Source: Streptomyces sp. NBC_01235 (GTDB taxonomy: Bacteria; Actinomycetota; Actinomycetes; Streptomycetales; Streptomycetaceae). Taken from it: a DNA stretch of 64,000 nt. The position numbers and the translations under genes were made by a program. The DNA lies in NCBI RefSeq assembly GCF_035989285.1, contig NZ_CP108513.1, forward strand, positions 7,564,001 through 7,628,000, read 5' to 3'. Positions within the stretch are counted from its first letter, which is position 1; every line of letters begins with the position of its first letter. This document shows positions 50,550-61,511 of this stretch, piece by piece. The notes below the pieces were generated by a model. That model was not told the origin of the DNA. It searched no databases and worked only from the letters and a program-made list of their open reading frames with translations.

Positions 50550-51950
50550 ATGGAAGCCCAGCCCCACGCCCTCGCACCGGCCGACAGCCCCGCACTCGGG
50601 TCGCTGCCCGTCGAGCCGCTGCTCACGTCGGAGTTCGACGCCGACCCCGGCGCGGTGTACCGACGCCTGCGCAGCACGTACGGTCCCGTGGCGCCCGTCG
50701 GCCTCATGGGCGTGCCGGTGTGGCTCGTACTGGAGTACCGGGAGGTCCTGGAGGTCCTCAGGAACGAGAACCGGTGGCGGCGCGACGTACGGCACTGGCG
50801 GGCCCGCGCCCAGGGCGAACTGCCGCCCGGCTGGCCGCTGCTCGCGGGCTACGAGGTGCGGCAGATGATGTTCATGGACGACGAGGAGCACCGGGCCGCC
50901 CGCCGCACCCACCACGCCGCCCTGCGCCCCTTCCAGGACGCCAGGAGCCCCGAGGGCTGGGAACTGAGGGCGGCCGTCGCCCGTTACGCCGACGAGCTGG
51001 TCGCGCTGCTGGCCGCCGAGTCGGGCCGGACCGGCTTCGCCGACCTGGGCGCGCAGTACACCCGGCCGCTGCTGCTGATGGTCACCGCCAAGCTGTTCGG
51101 TTGCCCGGTCGAGCTGGGCGACGAACTGGTCATGGATCTGTGGCGGATGCTCGACGGGGGTCCCGACGCGGGCCCCGCCACCGGCCGGGCGCTGTCCGCC
51201 TTCATCCGCCTCGCCGCCCACCGCAGAGCCCGACCCGGCGACGACCTCACCTCGTACATGATGCTCGCCGACCCCGACCTCACCGACGAACAGCTCGGCC
51301 GGGAGCTGTTCATGAACGCCGTCTACCTCAACGACATCACCGGCAACATGGTCCTCAACACCCTGCTGGAGGTGCTGCGCGGCAACGCGACGGTGCGCCG
51401 CAGTCTGTCGGCGGGGCAGCTCGGCGAGACGGTCAACCGCGCCGCCCTCGCCAACCCGCCCGTCGCCAACATGTGCTTCCGGTTCGCCGCGCGCGACGTA
51501 CGGCTGGGGCGGTTCTGGATCCGCGCGGGCGACATCGTCTCCCCGTCCTCGGCCGCCGCCCACCAGGACCTCCTGGCGATCGGCTCCTCCCACATGGTCG
51601 GCTCCGCCGTCTCCACCCGCGCCCACCTGGGCTGGGGCGCGGGCCCCCACCAGTGCCCCAGCGCTGCGCGTGAGCTGGGCGGGTTGATCGTGGCGACGGC
51701 GGTGGGCCGCGTCTTCGACCACTTCGCCCAGGCCGAACTGGCCCTCCCGCCCGACCAGTTGCCGTGGCGTTCGGGTCCGGTGGTACGGGGGCTGAAGGTG
51801 CTGCCGGTGCGGTACGAGTTGAACGGCGACCTCGTTCCCGCCCGCCGGGGCCGCGAACTCGTCCGGGCGGGGGACGCCCCGACGGGCGGCGACCGGCAGG
51901 CCAGGGGGCTGCTGGCGGTGTTGCGGCGGTTCATGGGGGCGGGCCGCTGA
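50550..51950 (+). CDS. cytochrome P450-like protein with degenerate motifs, 466 aa
   Basis: ATG start at 50550 (MEAQPHALAPADSPALGSLP). The heme-Cys loop is LGWGAGPHQCPSAARELG, where Cys is kept but the usual Gly after it is Ser. The K-helix region ETVNRAALANPPVANM lacks a clear ExxR, and the I-helix NDITGNMVLNTLLE lacks the AGxxT pattern. CYP157-type streptomycete P450s also lack ExxR, so this may be one. They usually sit in conservons, which are absent here. The gene is apparently intact. It probably binds heme, and its catalytic ability is uncertain. Confidence 0.85.
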   Translation: MEAQPHALAPADSPALGSLPVEPLLTSEFDADPGAVYRRLRSTYGPVAPVGLMGVPVWLVLEYREVLEVLRNENRWRRDVRHWRARAQGELPPGWPLLAGYEVRQMMFMDDEEHRAARRTHHAALRPFQDARSPEGWELRAAVARYADELVALLAAESGRTGFADLGAQYTRPLLLMVTAKLFGCPVELGDELVMDLWRMLDGGPDAGPATGRALSAFIRLAAHRRARPGDDLTSYMMLADPDLTDEQLGRELFMNAVYLNDITGNMVLNTLLEVLRGNATVRRSLSAGQLGETVNRAALANPPVANMCFRFAARDVRLGRFWIRAGDIVSPSSAAAHQDLLAIGSSHMVGSAVSTRAHLGWGAGPHQCPSAARELGGLIVATAVGRVFDHFAQAELALPPDQLPWRSGPVVRGLKVLPVRYELNGDLVPARRGRELVRAGDAPTGGDRQARGLLAVLRRFMGAGR

Positions 51951-52117
51951 CCCCCGGTGCGGTCCGAGGTCCCTGGGGGCTTCTGCCCCAACCCGGACCC
52001 CCGGCCCATGCCCACCGTCCCCCACGCTCGGCTGCGCTTGCGCGGGGGCCCCATCCCGACTCGGTAGATGGGAAAGCGGATGGCGCTGGGGGCTCGGCCC
52101 TCAGACCCCCGGCCCGC

Positions 52118-54454
52118 CTAAGCCGGCCTCAGCCACACCGTTGCCAGTGGGGGCAAGGTCAGGCGGATGCTCGCGGGGCGGCCGTGCCAGCCCTGGGGCT
52201 CCGGCTTGACCGGGTCGGGGCGGCCGACGCCGCTGCCGCCGTACGCCGCCGCGTCGGTGTTGAGGGCCTCGTGCCAGGCCGGTACGTCGTCGGGGACGCC
52301 GAGGCGGTAGTCGTGGCGGACCACGGGGGAGAGGTTGGAGACGGAAAGCAGCGGGGCGCCCTCGGCGTCGTAGCGCAGGAAGGCGAAGACGTTGTCCTCG
52401 GCCGCGTCCCCGACCACCCACTGGAAACCGGCCGGGTCGGTGTCCTGCTGCCACAGGGCCGGGGTCGCCCGGTAGACGCCGTTGAGGTCGCGGACCAGGT
52501 CCCTGACACCCCGGTGGTCGGCCTCGGCGCCGTACGCCGGGTCCAGCAGCCACCAGTCCGGGCCGTGCGCCTCGGACCACTCCGCGCCCTGCGCGAACTC
52601 CTGCCCCATGAAGAGGAGTTGCTTGCCCGGGTGGGCCCACATGAAGGCCAGGTACGCCCGCAGGTTCGCGCGCTGCTGCCACCAGTCGCCGGGCATCTTC
52701 GACACCAGCGACCGCTTGCCGTGCACCACCTCGTCGTGGGAGATGGGCAGGACGTAGTTCTCGCTGTAGGCGTACACCATCGAGAAGGTCATCTCGTGGT
52801 GGTGGTAGCGGCGGTGCACCGGCTCGTGGGTCATGTACTCCAGCGAGTCGTGCATCCAGCCCATGTTCCACTTCAGGCCGAAGCCGAGCCCGCCGAAACC
52901 GCTCGGCCCCGGGTGGTCCGTGGCCCGGGTGACGCCGTCCCAGGCCGTGGACTCCTCCGCGATCGTGACGACGCCGGGGCTGCGGCGGTAGACCGTCGCG
53001 TTCATCTCCTGCAGAAAGGCCACCGCGTCCAGGTTCTCCCGGCCGCCGTGCTCGTTCGGGGTCCACTGCCCCGGTTCGCGTGAGTAGTCGAGGTAGAGCA
53101 TGGAGGCGACGGCGTCCACCCGCAGGCCGTCGATGTGGAACTCCTCGCACCAGTAACTGGCGTTGGCCACCAGGAAGTTGCGCACCTCGCGGCGGCCGAA
53201 GTCGAACTCCAGCGTCCCCCAGTCGGGGTGGGCGGCCCGCAGCGGGTCCTCGTGCTCGTACAGCGGACGCCCGTCGAACTCGGCCAGCGCCCAGTCGTCG
53301 CGCGGGAAGTGCGCCGGAACCCAGTCCATCAGGACGCCGACGCCGGCCCGGTGCAGCGCGTCCACCAGGTACTTGAAGTCGTCCGGCGTGCCGAGCCGGG
53401 CCGTGGGCGCGTAGAAACCGGTGACCTGGTACCCCCAGGATCCGCCGAAGGGATGCTCGGCGACCGGCATCAGCTCGACGTGGGTGAAGCCCAGGTCCTT
53501 GACGTACGCGGGCAGCTGCTCGGCGAGTTGACGGTACGTCAGGCCGGGCCGCCAGGACGCGAGATGGACCTCGTAGACGGAGAACGGCGCCTCGTGCACG
53601 GGTATCTTGGCCCGGCGCGCCAGCCACTCGTCGTCGCCCCACACGTACGCCGAGGCGTGCACGATCGACGAGGTCGCCGGCGGGACCTCCGTACGCCTGG
53701 CCAGCGGGTCGGCGCGCAGGGTGTGCGAGCCGTCGGGGCGGGTGATGTCGAACTTGTACAGCTCGCCCTCGCCGATCCCGGGCACGAACAGTTCCCAGAC
53801 TCCGGACGAGCCGAGCGAGCGCATCGGATACGCCGTGCCGTCCCAGAAGTTGAAGGTGCCGGCCAGCCGCACCCCGCGCGCGTTCGGCGCCCACACGGAG
53901 AAGCCCGTGCCGGGCACACCCTGGTGGGTCGTCGGGTGCGCGCCGAGCACCGTCCACAGCTGCTCGTGCCGGCCCTCGCCGATCAGATGCAGGTCCAGCT
54001 CGCCCAGCGTGGGCAGGAAACGGTAGGCGTCCTCGGTCTCCACGGTCGTGCCCTCGTACGCCACGAGGAGCCGGTAGGCCGGGACCTGTGTGAGGGGCAG
54101 CAGGCCGGAGAAGAAGCCGTCGCCGTCGTCGTGGAGCTCGGCGCGCAGGTCGCCCGCGAGCACCGTGACGGACCGCGCGTACGGGCGCAGCGCCCGGAAG
54201 ACGACCCCGCCGGGCACCGGGTGCGCACCGAGCACCGAGTGCGGGGCATGGTGGGTGCCCTGCAGCAGACGCTCACGGTCGGCGGCGGAAGCCTCCGGCG
54301 GACTGACGGACCCGGCCTTGGACTCGTCCCCGTGGTCGGCCTTCGCTTCGGCCGCGGCCTCGATCCGGGCCTTGGCTGCCTTGGCCTTGGAAGACTTCTT
54401 CCCTGTGGCCTTCTGCGCGGCCTTCTTGGGGGCCTTCTTCTTCGGGGGAGTCAC
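52118..54454 (-). CDS. glgB: 1,4-alpha-glucan branching enzyme, 778 aa
   Basis: This forms alpha-1,6 branches in glycogen. The first ~45 residues are Lys/Ala-rich ([20 protein letters not shown]), resembling histone-H1-like tails. The N-terminal CBM48 spans roughly residues 60-250, with [20 protein letters not shown]. The GH13 barrel has [36 protein letters not shown] (nucleophile Asp), [15 protein letters not shown] (acid Glu) and [20 protein letters not shown]. The family averages 700-750, so the extra size is mainly the Lys/Ala tail. Last gene of the operon glgE-treS-mak-glgB, and close to the maltokinase stop. Confidence 0.96.
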   Translation of the reverse strand: MTPPKKKAPKKAAQKATGKKSSKAKAAKARIEAAAEAKADHGDESKAGSVSPPEASAADRERLLQGTHHAPHSVLGAHPVPGGVVFRALRPYARSVTVLAGDLRAELHDDGDGFFSGLLPLTQVPAYRLLVAYEGTTVETEDAYRFLPTLGELDLHLIGEGRHEQLWTVLGAHPTTHQGVPGTGFSVWAPNARGVRLAGTFNFWDGTAYPMRSLGSSGVWELFVPGIGEGELYKFDITRPDGSHTLRADPLARRTEVPPATSSIVHASAYVWGDDEWLARRAKIPVHEAPFSVYEVHLASWRPGLTYRQLAEQLPAYVKDLGFTHVELMPVAEHPFGGSWGYQVTGFYAPTARLGTPDDFKYLVDALHRAGVGVLMDWVPAHFPRDDWALAEFDGRPLYEHEDPLRAAHPDWGTLEFDFGRREVRNFLVANASYWCEEFHIDGLRVDAVASMLYLDYSREPGQWTPNEHGGRENLDAVAFLQEMNATVYRRSPGVVTIAEESTAWDGVTRATDHPGPSGFGGLGFGLKWNMGWMHDSLEYMTHEPVHRRYHHHEMTFSMVYAYSENYVLPISHDEVVHGKRSLVSKMPGDWWQQRANLRAYLAFMWAHPGKQLLFMGQEFAQGAEWSEAHGPDWWLLDPAYGAEADHRGVRDLVRDLNGVYRATPALWQQDTDPAGFQWVVGDAAEDNVFAFLRYDAEGAPLLSVSNLSPVVRHDYRLGVPDDVPAWHEALNTDAAAYGGSGVGRPDPVKPEPQGWHGRPASIRLTLPPLATVWLRPA

Positions 54455-54467
54455 GTACGGAGCCTCC

Positions 54468-55838
54468 TCAAGGCAGGTCGGGTGCGGCGAGGCGGTGTAT
54501 CGCGGACAGCGGTACGGGGAGCCAGTCGGGGCGGTGGCGGGCCTCGTAGACGACCTCGTAGACGGCCTTGTCCGTCTCGTAGGCCCGCAGCAGCACGGGA
54601 TCGGTGCGCGGGTCGACTCCCGCCACCTCGGCGTACCCGGAACAGTAGGCCCCCCGGCAGGCGTGCGCCCAGCCCGGGGCCGGAGGGTCGGCCGAGTGGG
54701 CCGCGTAGTCGAAGGAGCGCAGCATGCCCGCCACGTCCCGCACGGCGGGCTGCGGCATCCGCCGCTCGGCCAGCGGCCGGGCCGGCTCCCCCTCGAAGTC
54801 GATCAGCGACCACTCCCCGGAGGCCGCGCGCAGGACCTGCCCGAGGTGCAGGTCGCCGTGGACGCGCTGAGCGGTCCAGGTGTGGCCCTCGGCCGCGAGG
54901 TCGGACAGCGCGGTGAAGGCGGTGCGCAGCGCCGGCGCGTACGGGCGCAGCGCGGGCACGGCCTGCGCGGCCGCGTCGAGGCGGACGGCCATGCCGTCGA
55001 CCATCGGCTGTATCTGCGCGTGCCCCAGCGTCGCCGTGGGCAGCGCCCGGGCCAGCGCCCCGTGCACCTCGGCGGTGGCCCGCCCCAGCGCCCGCGCCTC
55101 CGCGGCGAAGTCCTCGCCCTTGGCCAGCTCCCGCAGCGCCAGCTCCCAGCCGTCGGCCGCGCCCTGCACATACGGCTGGAGCACGGCCAGGACGTACGGC
55201 TCCCCCTCGAGGTGCGCCTCCATCCAGGCCGTCGGCGCGGGCACCCGGGGGCAGCCCTCGCGGGCCAGCGCCAGCGGCAGTTCCAGGTCGGGGTTGACGC
55301 CGGGCACGACCCGGCGCAGAAGCTTCAGGATGAACGTATCTCCATAGACGACGGACGAGTTCGACTGCTCGCCCGTCAGCCGGCGCGGGACCAGCCCCGA
55401 CCGGATCTCCTGCTCCGGGTCCCGCTCGCAGCGCAGTCCGCCGATCCGGGCCCGGGTGCGCATCGCCTCCAGCAGCACCTCGGCGGGCCGGGTGTCGTAC
55501 AGGGCGTCGAACACGGTCCGCCCGGCCAGTGGCCCCTGTGTCACGTGCCCGATCAGCGCGGGCGCCAGCCGGGGTGGCAAGGCCTGGCGAACGCCGATCA
55601 GGAGCTGGTAGCAGTCGCCGGGACCGGCGCCCTGCTCGGCGCGCACCAACAGGTGGTAGAGGCCCAGCCGGGCGCCGACCGGGAGCAGCTCGGTGGCCGC
55701 CACCAGCGAGAACCCGGTGACCGGACGCCCCTTGCCGGCGAACCAGCGCTGCCGCGGCAGCCACTCCCGCAGCAGGGGGTCCAGCGACGCGAGGAGGCCG
55801 GGGCTCGTCTTGCCGGAGAGTGTGACCGTTTCCGCCAT
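54468..55838 (-). CDS. mak: maltokinase (Pep2/Mak), 456 aa
   Basis: This phosphorylates maltose to maltose-1-phosphate, the GlgE donor. ATG start at 55838 ([20 protein letters not shown]). [20 protein letters not shown] is the N-terminal maltokinase signature. The kinase-like C-lobe has [13 protein letters not shown] (catalytic Asp) and [20 protein letters not shown]. It ends near the GlgB start. In some actinomycetes treS and mak are fused, but here they are separate genes. Length is normal. Confidence 0.93.
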   Translation of the reverse strand: MAETVTLSGKTSPGLLASLDPLLREWLPRQRWFAGKGRPVTGFSLVAATELLPVGARLGLYHLLVRAEQGAGPGDCYQLLIGVRQALPPRLAPALIGHVTQGPLAGRTVFDALYDTRPAEVLLEAMRTRARIGGLRCERDPEQEIRSGLVPRRLTGEQSNSSVVYGDTFILKLLRRVVPGVNPDLELPLALAREGCPRVPAPTAWMEAHLEGEPYVLAVLQPYVQGAADGWELALRELAKGEDFAAEARALGRATAEVHGALARALPTATLGHAQIQPMVDGMAVRLDAAAQAVPALRPYAPALRTAFTALSDLAAEGHTWTAQRVHGDLHLGQVLRAASGEWSLIDFEGEPARPLAERRMPQPAVRDVAGMLRSFDYAAHSADPPAPGWAHACRGAYCSGYAEVAGVDPRTDPVLLRAYETDKAVYEVVYEARHRPDWLPVPLSAIHRLAAPDLP

Positions 55839-55924
55839 GGCGTCACATTCCTTTCCCCGGGGGGTCGGGGTGTTACTGATGCGTGCCCCGGGCGGGGCAG
55901 GGGAAACCGCCCCGCCGCGGGGTT

Positions 55925-57621
<1,697 letters not shown>

Positions 57622-57625
<4 letters not shown>

Positions 57626-59805
57626 GGTGTGGGTGACCCTCCGATCTGCGGGTTGGACGGTCGCAGGACGGTGAGTACGTGCGCGGGCCGGGTGCCCGGT
57701 TCGAGGCGCACGTAGTTGGCCCTGCCCCAGTGGTAGGTCTCGCCGGTGAGCTCATCGCGCACCGACACCGACTCGTGCCAGTCCAGGCCGAGTTGCGGCA
57801 TGTCCAACGACACCGTCGCCTCCTGGGTGTGGTGGGGGTCGAGGTTGACGACCACCAGAACCGTGTTCGAGCCGCTCTTCTTCGAGCTCCTCTTGGAGTA
57901 GGCGATCACCGCTTCCTTGTCGGTCGGATGGAAGTGCAGATCGCGGAGTTGGTGCAGGGCCGGGTTCGCCCGCCGGATCTCGTTGAGCCGGGTGACGAGG
58001 GGGGCGAGGCTGCGGCCCTCGCGTTCGGCCGCGGCCCAGTCACGGGGTTTGAGCTGGTATTTCTCCGAGTCGAGGTATTCCTCGCCGCCTTCCTTCAGCG
58101 GTGTGTTCTCGCAGAGTTCGTAGCCGCTGTAGATGCCCCAGGTCGGGGAGAGGGTGGCGGCGAGGACGGCGCGGACCTCGAAGGCGGGGCGGCCGCCGTG
58201 CTGCAGGTAGGCGTGCAGGATGTCGGGGGTGTTGGCGAACAGATTGGGCCGCATGTAGGAGGCGGCCTCCCCCGAGAGTTCGGTGAGGTACTCCGTCAGT
58301 TCCTGCTTCGTGTTGCGCCAGGTGAAGTAGGTGTAGGACTGCTGGAAGCCGATCTGGCCGAGCGTGTGCATCATCGCGGGGCGGGTGAAGGCCTCGGCGA
58401 GGAAGATCACGTCGGGGTCGGTGCGGTTGATCTCCGCGATGACCCGCTCCCAGAACACGACCGGCTTGGTGTGCGGGTTGTCGACGCGGAAGATCCGCAC
58501 TCCGTACGACATCCAGTGGCGCAGCACGCGCTGGGTCTCGGCGACGAGGCCGTCCAGATCGGCGTCGAAGGCGATCGGGTAGATGTCCTGGTACTTCTTC
58601 GGCGGGTTCTCGGCGTATGCGATCGTCCCGTCCGGCCGGTGATGGAACCACTCGGGGTGTTTTTGCACCCAGGGGTGGTCGGGGGAGCACTGGAGGGCGA
58701 AGTCGAGGGCGATCTCCAGGCCGAGCTCGCGCGCCCGCTCCACGAACCGGGCGAAGTCCTCGAGGGTGCCCAGGTCGGGGTGGACGGCGTCGTGGCCGCC
58801 TTCGGGCGAGCCGATCGCCCAGGGCACGCCGACGTCGTCCGGACCGGGGTCGAGCGTGTTGTTGCGGCCCTTGCGGAAGGTCGTGCCGATCGGGTGGATC
58901 GGCGGCAGGTAGACGACGTCGAAGCCCATCGCGGCGATGGCCGGGAGCCTGCGGGCGGCGGTGCGGAAAGTACCGTGCGGACGCTCTGGAGTCCCCTCGG
59001 AGCGGGGGAAGAACTCGTACCAGGCGCCGTACAGGGCGCGTTCGCGCTCCACCAGCAGAGGCAGCGGCTCGGAGGCGGTGACCAGGTCGCGCAGCGGATG
59101 GCGGCCGAGGACGGCTTCGACCTCCGGCGTCAGCGCCGCCGCCAGCCGGGAGGCGGCCGGGCGGGTCTCGTCACGCAGGGCGTCGACCGCGGCCGGCAGC
59201 ACGGTCCGGTCCGGCCCCTTTGGTACTCCGGCGGCCGCCCGCTCGTACAGCCGGGCGCCCTCCTCCAGGACCAGCTCCGTGTCCATCCCCGCGGGGATCT
59301 TGATGCGGGCGTGATGCCGCCAGGTGGCGACCGGATCCCCCCACGCCTGAACGGTGTAGGTCCAGCGGCCGGTCCTGTCCGGCGTGACGTCCGCGCCCCA
59401 GCGGTCGGTGCCGGGGGCGAGTTCACGCATCGGCGTCCACGGGCCGGGGTTGCCGTCCGGGTCCCGCAGCACGACGTTGGCGGCGACGGCGTCGTGTCCC
59501 TCCCGGAACACGGTCGCCGAGACCTGGAACGTCTCACCGGCGACGGCCTTGGCCGGACGGCGTCCCTGCTGGACGAGCGGGCGGACGTCGAGGACGGGTA
59601 TGCGCCCGACGGCGGTGGCGTGGCCGTCCGCGGAGGGTCGCTCCGTGACGGACGGTCCGGTGTCGGTGGTGTCGGCGGTGTCGGTGCCGACGGTGGTGGC
59701 GGTTTCGGCGGGGCGCACGGTGAGCGCCTCCGGGGGTGCTTCGGGGGCTTGTGTGGCCTTGGTGCGGGGTGTCGGGGGTGCTGACGAGTGGTGCGTGGCG
59801 GGCAT
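57622..59805 (-). CDS. glgE: alpha-1,4-glucan:maltose-1-phosphate maltosyltransferase, 727 aa
   Basis: This extends alpha-glucan using maltose-1-phosphate. ATG start at 59805 ([20 protein letters not shown]) with AGGAG six bases upstream. The first ~70 residues are a Thr/Ala/Pro-rich leader beyond the ~665-675-residue family length. The domain opens with [20 protein letters not shown]. Motifs are [56 protein letters not shown] (nucleophile Asp) and [15 protein letters not shown] (acid Glu). First gene of the operon. Confidence 0.96.
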
Positions 59806-59936
59806 GACCGCTCCTGTCCGCATCAACGAGGGTGGGCGGATGGATGTGGGGTCGTGTACCGAGGGAGCCTTCCCACCCTCTTCGGGTGAGCAATCCGGCA
59901 CTTTGTTAACTCTCACGCGTATGTCTACACACAAGT

Positions 59937-59965
59937 CCGGCTCCGTTCGAGAGGAACGGAGCCGG
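59937..59965 (-). terminator. hairpin after the subtilase gene
   Basis: A 12-bp perfect stem (CCGGCTCCGTTC and complement) with a 5-base loop lies 14 bases beyond the subtilase stop at 59979. It separates that gene from glgE. Confidence 0.82.
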
Positions 59966-59978
59966 TTTTGGAGCCCCG

Positions 59979-61184
59979 TTACCCGGACTGTGGGACCTGT
60001 AGGAGTTTGTTCGGCGAACCGGCCCCCCGGCCGGACACCTTGCCGCTCACCGCCCCCGCGACCAACGCCCTCGCGACCGCCGCGGGCATGGCTTTCGGGT
60101 GGTCGGCGAGATAGAGCGCGGCCGCGCCCGCCGCGTGCGGCGACGCCATCGACGTACCGGAGTGGGCCACGCGGCCGGTGTCGCTCGTGTACGACGCGGA
60201 GGTGATCGACACGCCCGGCGCGAACAGGTCGAGGGCCGAACCGTAGTTGGAGAAGCCCGCCCTGGTGTCCTTGCGGTCGGTCGCGCCGACCGTGATGGCC
60301 TCCCGTACGTCGGCGGGGGAGTACAGGGCGGCCGGCTGCCCCACGTTGCCCGCGGCGACGGTGTAGGTGACGCCGGACCGGATGGAGGTGCGCACGGCGG
60401 CGTCCAGCGCCGCGTTGTACCCGCCGCCCAGGCTGAGGTTGGCGACCGCGGGCTTGTGCGCGTGCCGGGTGACCCAGTCGATGCCCGCGACGGCCTGCGC
60501 GGTGGTGCCCGCACCGGCGTTGTCGAGCACCCGTACGGCCACCACCTTGGCCTTCTTGGCGACGCCGAGGGACGCGCCCGCGACGGTGCCGGCGACGTGC
60601 GTGCCGTGTCCGTTGCCGTCGGCGGCGACACGGTCACCGCCGACGAAGTCCCAGCCGTAGCTCGCCCGGCCGCCGAAGTCGTCGTGCGTGATCCGGATGC
60701 CGGTGTCGATCACGTACACCGTGACACCGGCGCCCGCGGACTTCGGCCAGCGGTAGTTGCCGTCCAACGGCCGGCTCGGCTGGTCGACGCGGTCCAGCCC
60801 CCAGGACGGCGGGTTCTTCCCGACGACGTCCAGCGTCACGCGGCTGTCCTGGACGACGGACGCCACGTGCGGGTCGGCCGCGAGCCGCCGGGCCTGTCTC
60901 TCGTCGGCCTCGACGGCGAACCCGTTGAGGACCGTGCCGTAGGTATGGCTGATTCTCGCCCCGTACGTCCCGACGAGGCGTCGCCCGGCCTTCGACGACG
61001 CGGGCGTGTCCCCCCTCAGCGTCACGAGGTAGCTTCCGCCGACGGAGCCGGGCAGACCGGCGCCGAGTATCTTCCCCTCCGGTGCGGCGTGCGCGGGCAG
61101 GGTGACGGCCGACAGCACCACGGTCGTGGCGACCGCGGTCAGGCTCCCCGCCCGGCGCAGACGCCGTGTGCGCGTCCGTGCCAT
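59979..61184 (-). CDS. secreted S8 family serine peptidase (subtilase), 401 aa
   Basis: ATG start at 61184 (MARTRTRRLRRAGSLTAVAT) behind GAGGAGGGG; signal peptide to about residue 34 (VVLSAVTLPAHA). An I9-type propeptide follows with SYLVTLRGDTPASSKAGRRL and NGFAVEADERQARRLAAD. The catalytic triad is Asp in VYVIDTGIRITHDDFG, His in DGNGHGTHVAGTVAGA, and Ser in AHSGTSMASPHAAGAAALYL. The oxyanion Asn is in VTYTVAAGNVGQPAALYS. No C-terminal cell-wall domain. Extracellular protease; length typical of the proteinase-K-like class. Confidence 0.95.
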   Translation of the reverse strand: MARTRTRRLRRAGSLTAVATTVVLSAVTLPAHAAPEGKILGAGLPGSVGGSYLVTLRGDTPASSKAGRRLVGTYGARISHTYGTVLNGFAVEADERQARRLAADPHVASVVQDSRVTLDVVGKNPPSWGLDRVDQPSRPLDGNYRWPKSAGAGVTVYVIDTGIRITHDDFGGRASYGWDFVGGDRVAADGNGHGTHVAGTVAGASLGVAKKAKVVAVRVLDNAGAGTTAQAVAGIDWVTRHAHKPAVANLSLGGGYNAALDAAVRTSIRSGVTYTVAAGNVGQPAALYSPADVREAITVGATDRKDTRAGFSNYGSALDLFAPGVSITSASYTSDTGRVAHSGTSMASPHAAGAAALYLADHPKAMPAAVARALVAGAVSGKVSGRGAGSPNKLLQVPQSG

Positions 61185-61511
61185 GGTTTCGAGTTCCCCT
61201 CCTCGACTCGGCGCACGACGGCTTGGCCGGGCACGCCACTGGGCAGCCTCTCGCGAGGGGCGAAGCGCCACAAGGTGGCCTACGAGGGAGAAACAGGGTT
61301 TTCGGCCCGTTGCCGAAGCGCCTGTGCGGCGCCGGGTCAGGGCACTTCAGCCCGTCCGGCGCTTGACGCCGAGGCCGTTCAGGCCGAAAAGCGGGGGCCT
61401 TGGGGCGGCCAGCCCTCAGCGAGGCCGAGGCCGACGCCGGTACCGTCTTGGGAGACGTGGACGCACACCGCCGTGTGTCCATCCAGCGAACGCGCTACGC
61501 CGAGGTGGAAT
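61185..61511. other. 327-base divergent intergenic region
   Basis: The region between the subtilase and glgP starts has no open frame with support. It holds G/C-rich partial repeats such as GGCCGTTCAGGCCG, and no clear -10/-35 pair. It must carry both divergent promoters. I see no strong operator. Confidence 0.5.
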
